Shown: positions 1 to 7,931 of the stretch, one piece after another | How the letters are laid out: every line of letters starts with the position of its first letter | Numbering within the stretch: the first letter of the stretch is position 1 | NCBI GenBank assembly: GCA_001970855.1 | Contig: LSSN01004654.1 | Coordinates: 1 to 11,146 of the forward strand | Length of the DNA: 11,146 bases | Direction of reading: 5' to 3' | From: Smittium culicis | Taxonomy: Eukaryota; Kickxellomycota; Harpellomycetes; Harpellales; Legeriomycetaceae | Program-made: the position numbers and the translations under genes | The notes under the pieces: generated by a model | Databases searched by the model: none | What the model was told of the DNA's origin: nothing | Seen by the model: only the letters and a program-made list of their open reading frames with translations

Positions 1-56
1 CGGCGGAGGGGGGTCGGTTGAAAAATTATGCTTGTAATGTTCGTTTAACTTTTTAA
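1..56 (+). CDS. 3' end of an unrecognised gene (partial, cut by window edge)
   Basis: Only the last codons are visible. The frame with codons at 3, 6, 9 and so on reads AEGGRLKNYACNVRLTF, with a TAA stop at 54-56. I do not recognise the product. Coding status rests on comparison with the exon at 2584-2682, whose end reads AAQRGWLKNYF. The two align base for base over about 29 nt, with two silent third-position changes (AAT/AAC and TAT/TAC). They then differ by a 21-nt block, exactly seven codons, just before a shared TTTTAA end. A frame-preserving indel and silent changes are what selection on a protein leaves. The likely relationship is a tandem paralogue. G+C here is well above its surroundings. 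Confidence 0.45.
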   Translation, partial: AEGGRLKNYACNVRLTF

Positions 57-215
57 ATATTTTTTGATAGTTTTTAGTTTACTTTTAAATCATGTTTAAT
101 AAACTCGCTGAGAAATAATTATACATGTCAATTTTAAAATCGTTAGTTCTAATTCTAATTGAAAAATTTACAAGTAATTATGCTTACCATAGTTTTTTTT
201 GAAGCAAGTTTGTCT
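57..215 (+). repeat. Duplicated 3' flank, copy 1
   Basis: The A+T-rich sequence after the stop at 54-56 can be aligned, with gaps, to 2683-2830 after the stop of the second copy. Shared blocks are TAAT-AACTC, TTATACA-GT, ATCG/GATTGTAAAA and AATTAT followed by a T-run and G-AAT/CAA. The duplication therefore took in 3' UTR or flank as well as coding sequence. Similarity fades beyond about 215. Confidence 0.4.
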
Positions 216-674
216 ATTGATTTCTGAATTAACGTCATAGAAGCACCAAGTGATAATGGCTTTTTATTTTTAGAAAGCTTACCCCCATATTACTAATATA
301 ACTTGTTAAATGCAAGCTCTTTTATATAGAAAAATATAAATGAATTTCTAGAATAGTAAAGTTATATACCAATTATAGATTCTGGAGTATTTTTAGCTAC
401 AGATTACTTGAATTATTACACTAACATATAAGCGTTCAACTGACCAAGACTGTCCTTTGTTATTTTGAAATAAAAAATGCTTATCCAAAGGATAAAAAAG
501 TTGTGAAATCGAAAAAGGCTTTTTTTTTTTACTATACTAGTCTAGGATTTCAATATTTACAACGTGAATATTATACAGTATAATTCTGATGATAGTATCC
601 AAATAATTTGCATACTATAATGGGATATAACATTTATTGCTATATTTTTAAACCCTTTTTTGGTCAGTAAACTG
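216..674. other. A+T-rich intergenic stretch, no gene seen
   Basis: Stops are frequent in all frames and I see no motif of a known protein or RNA. A small inverted repeat (TCCTTTG near 453 and CAAAGGA near 486) could form a weak hairpin. A run of ten or more T follows near 521. Confidence 0.5.
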
Positions 675-699
675 TCAACCCTTTCCCGTTTATTACTAT

Positions 700-893
700 T
701 TAACCCTATTCTGTCCATCGCTCTTTTAATAGGATGCTTGTACGATTCGTTTATGATTTAAAAATAGTAAATTATTTGCCTCCATTCAACAACAAACCAA
801 TAAATGTATGTTTTTTGAATTATATTATTTTTAATGGATTCAGTTGGCTAAATTAGGTATTCAAAGGTGGTCTTCTGTGCATGAAAGAGTTAA
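700..893 (-). mobile_element. MITE-2: reverse copy nested in MITE-1
   Basis: The copy is flanked by TTAA at 700-703 and 890-893. It starts CCCTATTCTGTCCATCGCTC, holds GATTCGTTTATGATTTA, and ends GCATGAAAGAG, the mirror of the usual head. Sequence continuing MITE-1 begins directly after the right TTAA, so it appears to have inserted into a TTAA in the CTATTTTTGATC part of that element. Confidence 0.65.
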
Positions 894-1027
894 TGATCCA
901 CCAAATATAGCCAATTGTGTACAATAAAAATGATTTATTATAGATGCTCATACAAATAATGATTTATTTTTTACTACTAGTAAACATTTAGCTTGCTTAC
1001 AAATCATACTCAACAAATAAATTCATT

Positions 1028-1220
1028 TTAGTCCTTTTCCATCCAATGATATTAAATGATCAAAAAAAATGATTCGTTTATTATTTAAAATCAGATTAAT
1101 TATTTGCTTTAATTATGGAATAAGCCAATATTTTTCAAGGCTTAGTAATTAAAGTATATTAATTGAACAGATATCTATATTTGGTAGGTAAAAGAAGTCT
1201 ACCGCATCTGAAATGGTTAT
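1028..1220 (-). mobile_element. MITE-3: diverged reverse copy
   Basis: It starts GTCCTTTTCCATCCAATG and holds GATTCGTTTATTATTTAAAA, then GCCAATATTTTTCAAGGCTT. It ends with TCTACCGCATCTGAAATGG and TTAT. Flanks are TTTA/TTAT rather than TTAA. It probably lies inside the tail of MITE-1. Confidence 0.55.
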
Positions 1221-1240
1221 AGCGTGAAGAATACCTTTAA

Positions 1241-1519
1241 ATACTAATCATTTTAATTTACCCGGGGAATTGAAACACTGATTAGTTTATTGAAATTTTT
1301 GCAATATGGATGGGTTAAGAAATTACCAGTATTTATAGCCAAATATTTACAGCAGGATATGTATCTATGGCCTATTTATTTACGTTTGCCTTTTGAGAAA
1401 TTTACAAACCTTTTTTTGTTTCGATTATTGATTTGGCTTTCAATTTCACCCAAGTGATAATTTTTTTACTCTTAGTCAAGCTTTGATAATATTCCACTGT
1501 TGACAAAATACTCACAACA
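1241..1519. other. Upstream region of the glyoxalase I gene
   Basis: About 280 bp with no repeat or gene that I can support. It should contain the GLO1 promoter and 5' UTR, but I see no convincing TATA box or other named element. The bases before the start codon are ACAACA, with A at -3. Confidence 0.4.
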
Positions 1520-2150
1520 ATGACCGACGTTTCTAAATACAGATTGGTAAACATTATACTCAAAACTATGCTAGTCTCATCTATATTTTACTTGTGCTAA
1601 TCTTATAAACATATTTTTATTAGAATCACACCATGTATAGAGTTAGGGATGGACCTGCCTCTGTCGAATTCTATACCAAAGTACTTGGAATGAAGTTTGT
1701 GATTTTTATTAATTCTTAAATCAATCATCTTATCATATACTATTCTAAAGCGCAATATATTTAGATGTTATCTCATTATTTATTATAAATAGATTATTGG
1801 ATTCTTACATCAATAACGATGCAAAGTTCTCTTTGTATTTCCTCGGCTATGACGATGATCACAATAAGGATCTTCCAAGACTCTCTAAACAGGGAATTCT
1901 CGAACTTACCCATAATCATGGTACCGAGACCGATCCGGACTTTAAGGGTTACAACACTGGTAATGGAGATATCGGAGGCTATGGCCACATTGCTGTCTCC
2001 GTTGATAATCTCTCAGAAGCCGTAAAGAGATTTGACTCGCTTAATGTCAACTTCATGAAACGACCCGAAGAAGGAAGAATGAAGCACATTGCTTTCATAT
2101 ATGATCCAGATGGCTACAGAATCGAAATTCTCCAACACCCTGGATTATAA
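1520..2150 (+). CDS. GLO1: Glyoxalase I (lactoylglutathione lyase), three exons
   Basis: The enzyme converts the hemithioacetal of methylglyoxal and glutathione to S-lactoylglutathione, normally in the cytosol. Exons are 1520-1546, 1624-1694 and 1793-2150. Splicing uses GTAAAC...TTATTAG (phase 0) and GTTTGT...AAATAG (phase 2) and gives 151 residues. It is a single VOC-type glyoxalase unit: NHTMYRVRD and FYTKVLGMK near residues 10-33, AKFSLYFLGY at 43-52, LELTHN at 69-74, GGYGHIAV at 94-101 and DPDGYRIEIL at 137-146. Expected metal ligands are His11, Glu70, His98 and Glu144, and Glu144 also fits the catalytic base. Position 11 is His, as in bacterial GloA; human GLO1 has Gln there. The GYNTGNGDIGGYGHI insert is of the eukaryotic, zinc-type layout. 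It lacks the longer N-terminal arm of the human protein. The start is the first ATG in frame with the conserved NHTM block and yields a nine-residue first exon. Confidence 0.93.
1547..1623 (+). other. GLO1 intron 1 (77 bp)
   Basis: The intron starts GTAAAC and ends TTATTAG. A branch-like GCTAATC lies about 23 bp before the acceptor. It separates codon 9 from the NHTM motif in phase 0. Confidence 0.85.
1695..1792 (+). other. GLO1 intron 2 (98 bp)
   Basis: The intron starts GTTTGT and ends AAATAG, in phase 2. Splicing rebuilds codon AAA and joins VLGMK to LLDSYINNDAKFSLYF, matching the family without a gap. A donor four bases downstream (GTGATT) would put the next exon out of frame. Confidence 0.85.
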
Positions 2151-2236
2151 ATATTTACTTTTACATAGATAGTTTGAATTTTAGGTGTCTGAATAGTCTA
2201 TTTTTTTCTGTAGTCTTTATATTAACGTTCTGCAAA

Positions 2237-2242
2237 AATAAA
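2237..2242 (+). promoter_or_regulatory. Possible GLO1 polyadenylation signal AATAAA
   Basis: Canonical hexamer 87 bp after the GLO1 stop codon, followed by a GTGTTT-rich stretch. In such A+T-rich DNA the hexamer can occur by chance. Another AATAAA lies about 50 bp further on. Confidence 0.4.
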
Positions 2243-2583
2243 AGAAAGTGTTTGGCCATTTTTTAACTTCCATGTTCCTGGTATGAGAATAAATTTATAT
2301 AAACTATACAAAAAATAGCATCCTTCTAGCAAAAGATAACACCCATGATATCCAACGCTAGATTAATATCGTTTTCTTTAAACGCGAAGTATGTAATAAG
2401 AGATATTTAATAGCTAACCCGAAAATCTATGAAATAAGGTAGGTGAAATTGAACTATATAAATTTGAAGGATAATATCTTTTTTTGTGATGAGGGATAAT
2501 TATGACATAATATAAATTTATATTATTCTGGTTGGGTGGTTTATAGATTGACATTTTTGAGTTATTATTATTTCCTATTACAG

Positions 2584-2682
2584 GGTTTTGAAATCGAATT
2601 TATTCAAGCCCTTGGACCAATGATATGCGGATATGGAGCTACTAGAGCTGCGCAGCGGGGTTGGTTGAAAAACTACTTTTAA
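2584..2682 (+). CDS. Terminal exon of an unrecognised gene, paralogue of the one at 1-56
   Basis: After a pyrimidine-rich tract ending CCTATTACAG, an open frame of 32 codons to TAA begins GFEIEFIQALGPMICGYG and ends QRGWLKNYF. Its G+C is far above the flanks. The end is homologous to bases 1-56 in the same frame, with silent changes and a seven-codon indel, which argues for real coding sequence. I cannot name the product. GFEIEFI recalls the DPDG-F-EIEFI end of VOC/glyoxalase-fold proteins, but that is a weak hint. Upstream exons are not established. An ATG at 2345 opening MISNARLISFSLNA, with a donor GTATGT at 2389, could be a first exon, but its phase (2) does not match this exon (phase 0) without a middle exon. 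The exon may belong to a broken gene copy. Confidence 0.45.
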   Translation, partial: GFEIEFIQALGPMICGYGATRAAQRGWLKNYF

Positions 2683-2830
2683 AATATTTTTGATTACTTT
2701 CTATTTACTTGAAATTATAATTAATTAACTCATATACAGTAAAAAAAATTTATACAAGTTTCATTCGATTGTAAAACCCATTAAATGCGTCAATATATAA
2801 TTATCTAACAGATATTTTTTGGGAAATAAT
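2683..2830 (+). repeat. Duplicated 3' flank, copy 2
   Basis: This is the counterpart of 57-215, aligned through several short blocks after the stop codons of the two paralogous exons. GLO1 lies between the two copies, so it sits inside a tandemly duplicated neighbourhood. Confidence 0.4.
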
Positions 2831-3664
2831 ATATTTAGTACCAATATACCCTCTATGATCTTGTAAAATTTATATCACTTAAAAAGATGATAAACAGAGC
2901 TTTATTTATTTTATAATCCAAATAGACTAAATATGATTTATCCACCTTACACTCAGAGAACAAATGCTACACTACAAATCTATTTTAATCTTGTGTAAAT
3001 ATTTTAACTTTGATTAAAATTAAAATTGTTTGACAAATTGAAAACTAAGAGAAATAAATCGTTAAAAGTATTCATCGTGTCAAAGCTTCAGATATTTTTT
3101 CAAAATTATTATCATAGAATTGACTTAAGATTTATCTTTCATCCCTTTCAGGTATGTTTTTTTTGAATTGTATACGTCGATGTTAAAAATTTCAGTAATG
3201 TCAAAAAAATAAAAATCCAAAGTTATATGTTTATTTAGGCCTTTTTAATAACTAAAATATAATACTAACTAAAATTTATAAAATGATCAATAAGTTTATT
3301 TATTTTAACCGACTCTTTTAATTATTAATAAAATATATTCTACAGTAAAAATATAGTTATTTGGCTATTTTTTAATAATATCTGATTATCTAAAACTATA
3401 TTCTCTTTTAACTATATGTCTCTATAAATTGAATAGATAAATAATAAATCTTAATTATTGTAACATAACTTTGTGACAATTATTTGGAGATTGTACAAAT
3501 CTGAACATACAAACATTTAAATTTAATAAGTGTAAAATAAATATTTGGAAAAAAAAATCTTACTAAAGTTGTAGATAAAAACGTACTAAGTTTACAAAGA
3601 AAATAAAAAACAAGAATAATTTAGAGAAATTTCAAAACGAACGCGAAGAATATAGCTACTTATA
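2831..3664. other. A+T-rich intergenic stretch between converging genes
   Basis: Over 800 bp with dense stops in all frames and long A and T runs. I see no element of the CCCTTTCCCG family here and no recognisable gene. The part next to 3665 must carry the 3' UTR of the minus-strand gene. I see no AATAAA (plus-strand TTTATT) in its first 100 bp. Confidence 0.5.
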
Positions 3665-4569
3665 TCACTTTCTTCTAACCAGGTCAAAGAATTCTCTTCG
3701 AGTATCCCTGCACTCCTTATATTTTCCAATTGTAAAGCTAGTTATAGTTTTACTGTCAGGTTTTTGGACGCCGCGCATTGACATACACTGGTGACTGGAC
3801 TCGATCAAAACTGCAACTCCTTGTGGTTGTAAAAGGTGATTGATAGCAATAGCTATTTGTTTAGTTAAGCGCTCTTGAACTTGTAGTCTTTGAGAATACA
3901 TTTCAGAAATTCTTGCCAGTTTACTCAACCCAATTACATTTCTGTTTGGGATATACGCAATCGCAATATTATTTTTAAACGGGACCAAGTGGTGCTCGCA
4001 AAGTGAAAAGGTGACTATATCTTTAACCAATACAGAGTCTTCATGACTTTCTTCGAAAACTGCACTATTTAGTATATCGTATAGACTTTCCTGGTATCCC
4101 TTGGTGAAGAAAAGCATTGCTTTAGCATACCTCTCAGGGGATTTAAGTATCCCGTTCCTACTTGGGTCCTCTCCTAGACACTCTATAACAGTTGAAATCG
4201 CTGCTTTCATTTTCTCAAGCCTTGCAGCCTCTTGCTCTGGTGATTCGTTAATTCTAGACCGAGTTCCAATACCTATTATTTAAATCGTAAGAAAATAAGC
4301 AGATAAAGAAGCTGTACAAAACTCAATGTCATTTAAATTATAATATATTATATGTATATGTATATGTAAATTTTACCTGGCCAGCTCAAGCCGTCAGACT
4401 CAATAGGTGGTGCATCATAGATATCCGAACAAATAGTACTAACAGATTCATCACCAGTACTAACTGAAGTAATACTATCAGGAATATAATCTTTATAGCC
4501 TTTAATTTCGTTCATCATATTAGTATGAATACTAATTTGATTATCTTTTTTGCTATAAAAACTGCTCAT
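3665..4569 (-). CDS. GCH1: GTP cyclohydrolase I, two exons
   Basis: The enzyme converts GTP to 7,8-dihydroneopterin triphosphate plus formate, the first step to folate (and to tetrahydrobiopterin where made). It usually works as a decamer in the cytosol. Exon 1 is 4569-4377 and exon 2 is 4272-3665, joined in phase 1 to give 266 residues. Residues 1-58 are polar, Ser/Asp-rich and unlike any domain I know. The conserved part starts at GLSWPG/IGTR (60-69), a fungal-type lead-in. Then come CLGEDPSRNGILKSPERYAKA, FFTKGYQ, FSLCEHHLVPF, GLSKLAR, RLQVQERLTKQ and QCMSMRGVQKP. Expected zinc ligands are Cys156, His159 and Cys227. The catalytic His pair 158/159 and His225 are present. The ATG at 4569 is the first after an in-frame TAG, with A at -3. 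No residue expected to be essential is missing. Confidence 0.95.
4273..4376 (-). other. GTP cyclohydrolase intron (104 bp)
   Basis: Read on the minus strand it starts GTAAAATT and ends AATAATAG. Joining CCAG to GTATTGG restores the P-G-I-G-T segment expected of the family. A short TATGTA-type repeat lies near the donor (4350-4366 on the plus strand). Confidence 0.88.
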
Positions 4570-4833
4570 TTTAAAATAATGAATTTTTTCAATAATAGAA
4601 ATAATAATTAACTATAATTTTTTAAAAGAAAAGAACAATGTGATATCTGATTGAAAACTGGAAAATACAATAAAGAATTTTTAATACAAATTATAAAAAT
4701 TAGAAAAGAGAACTATTTTTGAAAAATAAAAGTTTAATAAATATTTTTTTTACAACTAAATTTTATCCAGTATTTATACTTCCTTGAAAGCATGAATCCA
4801 GATTATTTTAATAAAAAACACTGTGCTATACAT
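4570..4833. other. Upstream region of the GTP cyclohydrolase gene
   Basis: About 260 bp of A+T-rich DNA between the start codon and the first MITE. It should hold the promoter and 5' UTR of the minus-strand gene. No specific promoter motif can be supported. MITE-4 begins 265 bp upstream of the ATG. Confidence 0.4.
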
Positions 4834-5222
4834 TTAACCTTTTACCGGGCGGTAGACTGTTTTTGGCCCGCCAAATATAACCAACAGCGTTCAATTAAAA
4901 TACCTTTTTACCGATTCCTTAACCCTTTCCCGCACGGTAGACTATTTTTGATCTACAAAATATAGCCTACTTAATTCGTTAAAAATAATTTAATTCCGAG
5001 ATATTAAATGATATTGGTATACTGTAGTTAAACAACAAATAATAGATTTCATTTTTAACCATAAACGAATCATAAATTTGGCTTTTTTAAAGAGAGTTGA
5101 ACAGGACAGGGTTAAGAAATATTGGTCTACTGTAAATTAACATCAAAATATTGACTTGCTCTTAATTAATAAACAAATCACAATATTGTTTTTTTAAAAG
5201 TGTTGGACGGGAAAGTGAGCTA
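4834..5222 (+). mobile_element. MITE-4: outer element interrupted by MITE-5
   Basis: The left part is 4834-4918: TTAA, then CCTTTTACCGGGCGGTAGAC, then CCAAATATAACCAACAGCG. The right part is 5116-5222, starting GAAATATTGGTCTACTG and ending GTGTTGGACGGGAAAGTGAG. With MITE-5 and one TTAA removed, the two parts join as CC-TTAA-GAAATATTGG, matching the unbroken core of other copies. Confidence 0.85.
4919..5115 (+). mobile_element. MITE-5: intact copy nested in MITE-4
   Basis: The body of 189 bp lies between perfect TTAA copies at 4919-4922 and 5112-5115. The head is CCCTTTCCCGCACGGTAGAC and the tail is TTGAACAGGACAGGG. It sits at the internal TTAA of MITE-4, so the TTAA duplication can be read directly. 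Confidence 0.88.
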
Positions 5223-5766
5223 TGCATAAGTACATAGAATTACCCATTACCGGTCAACACCATTAAACACTTATATTTTTTATTTATTTTTAAATTTGTA
5301 GTTGACTTTTACTAGCATTAATATATTCTTTTTGCGAGAAAACAAAAAAAATCAATAGGAGCCTACCGCCAGTGAAAGCGCATAATAAATATTATAATCA
5401 TGTAGCTTAAAGCTTAGGAGGTGGGCGGATATTTTTTGAGCTATTAATATTATACAAAAATGATATAAATAAACAAAACTATATAGACTCGCAAAATTTT
5501 ATTTGAAATCGAATGTAATCAAGTAAATAAAAGTAGTTTTAGGACAGTATACTCAATTATAATGTTTTATTAGCTCTTTCCCGAGTGGTAGGCTATTTTT
5601 GATCCACAAAAAATAGCCAACAGTATCCAGTTAAAATACTATAATTTTCAGGCTACTTAAATCATTGGCTTACTATTGAGTGCAGCAAATAATAAATATA
5701 CTTATGTGTCATAAACGATTCAATATATTTAATTTTATATAAGAGTGTTGGACGTGAAGGAGTTAG
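5223..5766 (+). repeat. Tandem duplication, unit 1
   Basis: 5231-5569 (starting TACATAGAATTACCCATTA) plus MITE-6 recurs as 5795-6361 plus MITE-8. The clearest match runs from TTTTTGCGAG near 5331 to the start of MITE-6, with few differences. The unit contains an empty site, TAGCATTAATAT at 5313-5324, where unit 2 carries MITE-7. It also carries a worn reverse head relic, GCCTACCGCCAGTGAAAGCG, at 5361-5380. Confidence 0.85.
5570..5766 (+). mobile_element. MITE-6: forward copy in duplication unit 1
   Basis: The head is CTCTTTCCCGAGTGGTAGGC and the tail is AGTGTTGGACGTGAAGGAG. Both flanks read TTAG (5570-5573 and 5763-5766). The internal TTAA at 5657-5660 is empty here, while the sister copy MITE-8 has an insertion there. 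Confidence 0.82.
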
Positions 5767-5924
5767 CTATAATTTTAGCAATATATGAAATATGTACATA
5801 GAATTACCCATTAACGACCAACACCATCCGACACTAATAATTTTTTTTTTTTTATTGAGAGCATTAATAGTTTTTTATATTTTTTATCTATTTTTAAATT
5901 TGTATTTGTTGGTTTTTACTAGCA

Positions 5925-6118
5925 TTAACCCTTTCACGAGCGGTAGACTATTTTTGACCTCGAAATATAACCAATTGTTATATTAAAACACTTTAATTCC
6001 GAGGCCTTAAGAAATATTGGTATATTGAAAAATAACAGCAAATAATAAATTAAATTTTAAATCATAAACGAATCAATAAACTAAAATTTTTAAAGAGTGT
6101 TGGACGGGAAAGGGTTAA
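5925..6118 (+). mobile_element. MITE-7: clean reference copy with visible empty site
   Basis: Family description: a body of 186 bp with ends CCCTTTCACGAGCGGTAGAC and GTGTTGGACGGGAAAGGG, an inverted pair of about ten bases, and exact TTAA on both sides. Inside are TATAACCAATTG, TTCCGAGGCCTTAAGAAATA, AGCAAATAATAAAT and CATAAACGAATCAATAAA, all shared by the other copies. There is no coding frame. TTAA targets and short CCC...GGG ends fit piggyBac-type non-autonomous elements. The matching site in unit 1 (5318-5321) has a single TTAA and no element. Confidence 0.9.
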
Positions 6119-6361
6119 TATGTTCTTTTTGCGAGAAAAAAAATCAATAGGAGCCTACCACCAGTGAAGGCGCATAATAAATATTATAATCATGTAGCTT
6201 AAAGCTTAGGAGGTGGGCGGATATTTTTTGAGCTATTAATATTATACAAAAATGATATAAATAAACAAAACTATATAGATTCGCAAAATTTTATTTGATA
6301 TCGAATATAATCGAGCAAATAAAAGTAGTTTTAGGTCAGTATACTCAATTATAATGTTTTA

Positions 6362-6751
6362 TTAGCTCTTTCCCGAGTGGTAGGCTATTTTTGATCCACA
6401 AAAAATAGCCAACAGTGTCTAGTTAAAATACTATAATTCCAAGGCGTTAACCCTTTCCCGTCCAACACTCTATAAAAAATTAAATTTATTGATTCGTTTA
6501 TGATTTATAGGATATTTTTTTATTTGCTTTTATTTTAAAATATACTTATATTTCTTAAAGCCTCGGAATTAAATTATTTTAATTGAACACTGTTGGCTAT
6601 ATTTTGTAGATCAAAAACAGTCTAATGCGCGGGAAAGGGTTTAGAAATGTTGGAATATTATACAATACCAAAAAATAAAAAATTTACTTATAAATCATAA
6701 ACGAATAAAAAAATTGATTTTTTTAAAGAGTGTTGGACGGGAAAGAGTTAA
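6362..6751 (+). mobile_element. MITE-8: forward copy in unit 2, interrupted by MITE-9
   Basis: Sister of MITE-6, sharing GAGTGGTAGGCTATTTTTG and the run CCACAAAAAATAGCCAACAG. The left part is 6362-6446. The right part is 6644-6751, ending GTGTTGGACGGGAAAGAG and TTAA. Confidence 0.85.
6447..6643 (-). mobile_element. MITE-9: reverse copy nested in MITE-8
   Basis: Body of 189 bp starting CCCTTTCCCGTCCAACACTC and ending GCGCGGGAAAGGG. Flanks are TTAA on the left and TTTA on the right (one change). It occupies the same internal TTAA as MITE-5 in MITE-4. It post-dates the tandem duplication because MITE-6 lacks it. Confidence 0.87.
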
Positions 6752-7586
6752 AACTTGTATCTGAAATCCGATTTTTATATTCATAAAAAAGATTCTTATT
6801 GAAGAAACACGATTGTTCAGCTCAATTTTATCAACAAATTACTTTGGAATGCTGAGGCCATTGACTGAGCTCAAAAAAAAATTTCAACTTATTTATTTAT
6901 TTTTTGGCAAATTCTCTTTATTGAAAAATAATAAATATAAAAGCTTTATTATAGCCTACTATAAGAAAGTTAGTTGGTTAGGCTAATATCTAGTTACTCA
7001 TAGACGATATTATTTCGGGTTTTTTCGATTGGGTGACCGAAGTGTTTTTAGGATCTTTCGAATTCTAGTGAGAAACTTTTTTATTTGTTTATTACATTTT
7101 GAAATCATTATTTGTAATAAAAAGCAATTCCTTTGATATTAATAATCAATTATTAGACCCCTAAGAGATTTTTCTGAAGAGTGGGTCATTTACTATTAAA
7201 ATTTTCATTGGATTAAAACTTTAGTTGGAGCTTTGAATTTCAATAGTACAAATTATCAAATGGGAGATTCTATATGAAGAGTACTCTTTTATGTATAAAG
7301 AGTTGCATTGTTTGAAATTTTTTATTTAATTTTTGACCAGTAAATAAAATACAGTGAATTTTTAGCAAAATATACTTTCAGAATTAAATGAATAATGGAA
7401 ATGCCTTTTCAATTCCGTCAATAATGTTTGCAATTGTGAATTCCCAAGCCAATAACATTAAGCCGCAACAAAGTGCTCTCTTCGTTTAGAATCCCTCAAA
7501 TGGGGTAATGTTATACGCTAATAAAATTACATGACTATAAATAACAAATAACACTAATAAATAAAAGCTCCCCTACACCTAAGCTT
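6752..7586. other. Unique A+T-rich stretch between MITEs
   Basis: More than 800 bp with no copy of the repeat family and no open frame that looks coding. Slightly more mixed sequence lies at 7000-7060 and 7380-7510, but stops interrupt every frame and no tRNA fold is apparent. Confidence 0.5.
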
Positions 7587-7780
7587 TTCCCTCCTTTCCT
7601 TGGTGTTAGGCTGCTATAGATCTACCAATTATATCTGCATTCGATAAAAATAGTTTAATGCCGCGATTCAAATAAAATTTGGCTTTTTATAAAGTACAAA
7701 CAAATAATTAATTGCTTTTAAAACACTTACGAGCCAATAAATTCATTTATTTAATATGTGCTTGTCGGGGGAAGATTGAA
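7587..7780 (+). mobile_element. MITE-10: degenerate forward copy
   Basis: The order of motifs is kept but worn: CTCCTTTCCTTGGTGTTAGG, then GATCTACCAATTATATCTGC, then CGATAAAAATAGTTTAATGC, then GAGCCAATAAATTC, and the tail TGTGCTTGTCGGGGGAAG. Flanking TTAA is not preserved. It is among the oldest copies. Confidence 0.6.
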
Positions 7781-7931
7781 TAGATTTACATGATCATGCT
7801 TTTTTTTTTCTAGCTAATTTTGATAGGCATTTTCATATTTTATATTTATTTGCACTTAATTCTTTTATTATTTTTATTTTTTAGATTTACGTGGAAAGCA
7901 TAATATAACTCCATATACTTTCCGAAGCCAT

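Larger units (their letters stand above)
675..1240 (+). mobile_element. MITE-1: old outer element carrying two insertions
   Basis: A degenerate forward copy is split into three pieces. 675-699 is the head (TCAA then CCCTTTCCCG). 894-1027 is the core, starting TGATCCACCAAATATAGCC and ending near GCTTGCTTACAAATCATA. About 1221-1240 is a poorly preserved tail. The pieces add up to about 183 bp, close to the 186-192 bp of intact copies, which supports a single element interrupted by MITE-2 and MITE-3. The head and core pieces are clear. The tail assignment is weak. Confidence 0.55.
5767..6751 (+). repeat. Tandem duplication, unit 2, with two later insertions
   Basis: This is the second copy of the segment in 5223-5766, enlarged by MITE-7 (at 5925) and MITE-9 (inside MITE-8). 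It also differs by about 45 bp of T-rich sequence near 5836-5880, present here and absent from unit 1. The relic GCCTACCACCAGTGAAGGCG is shared at 6152-6171. Confidence 0.85.

Noticed and set aside
1350..1458. Short frame starting MYLWPIYLRLPF
   Set aside because: About 32 codons, A+T-driven composition, no splice context and no homology that I recognise.
1794..2025. Open frames overlapping the GLO1 exon on the minus strand (1794-1988) and in another plus frame (1819-2025)
   Set aside because: They are shadows of the GLO1 third exon, have no family resemblance, and lie wholly within well-conserved coding sequence.
2584..2682. Alternative last exon of GLO1
   Set aside because: GLO1 already has a complete C-terminus at 2150, and no donor in its last exon would join in phase to this exon. 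Homology with bases 1-56 points to a separate gene.
4101..4283. Plus-strand open frame opposite the GTP cyclohydrolase exon
   Set aside because: It is antisense to strongly conserved coding sequence, with no motif of its own.
5792..5986. Plus-strand open frame of 64 codons, hydrophobic
   Set aside because: It runs from the duplicated segment into MITE-7 and owes its Phe/Leu content to T-runs. The unit 1 sequence does not keep the frame.
7000..7070. Possible tRNA (GGGTTTTTTCGATTGGG as a T-loop-like stretch)
   Set aside because: There is no matching A-box, acceptor stem or anticodon arm at the right spacing.
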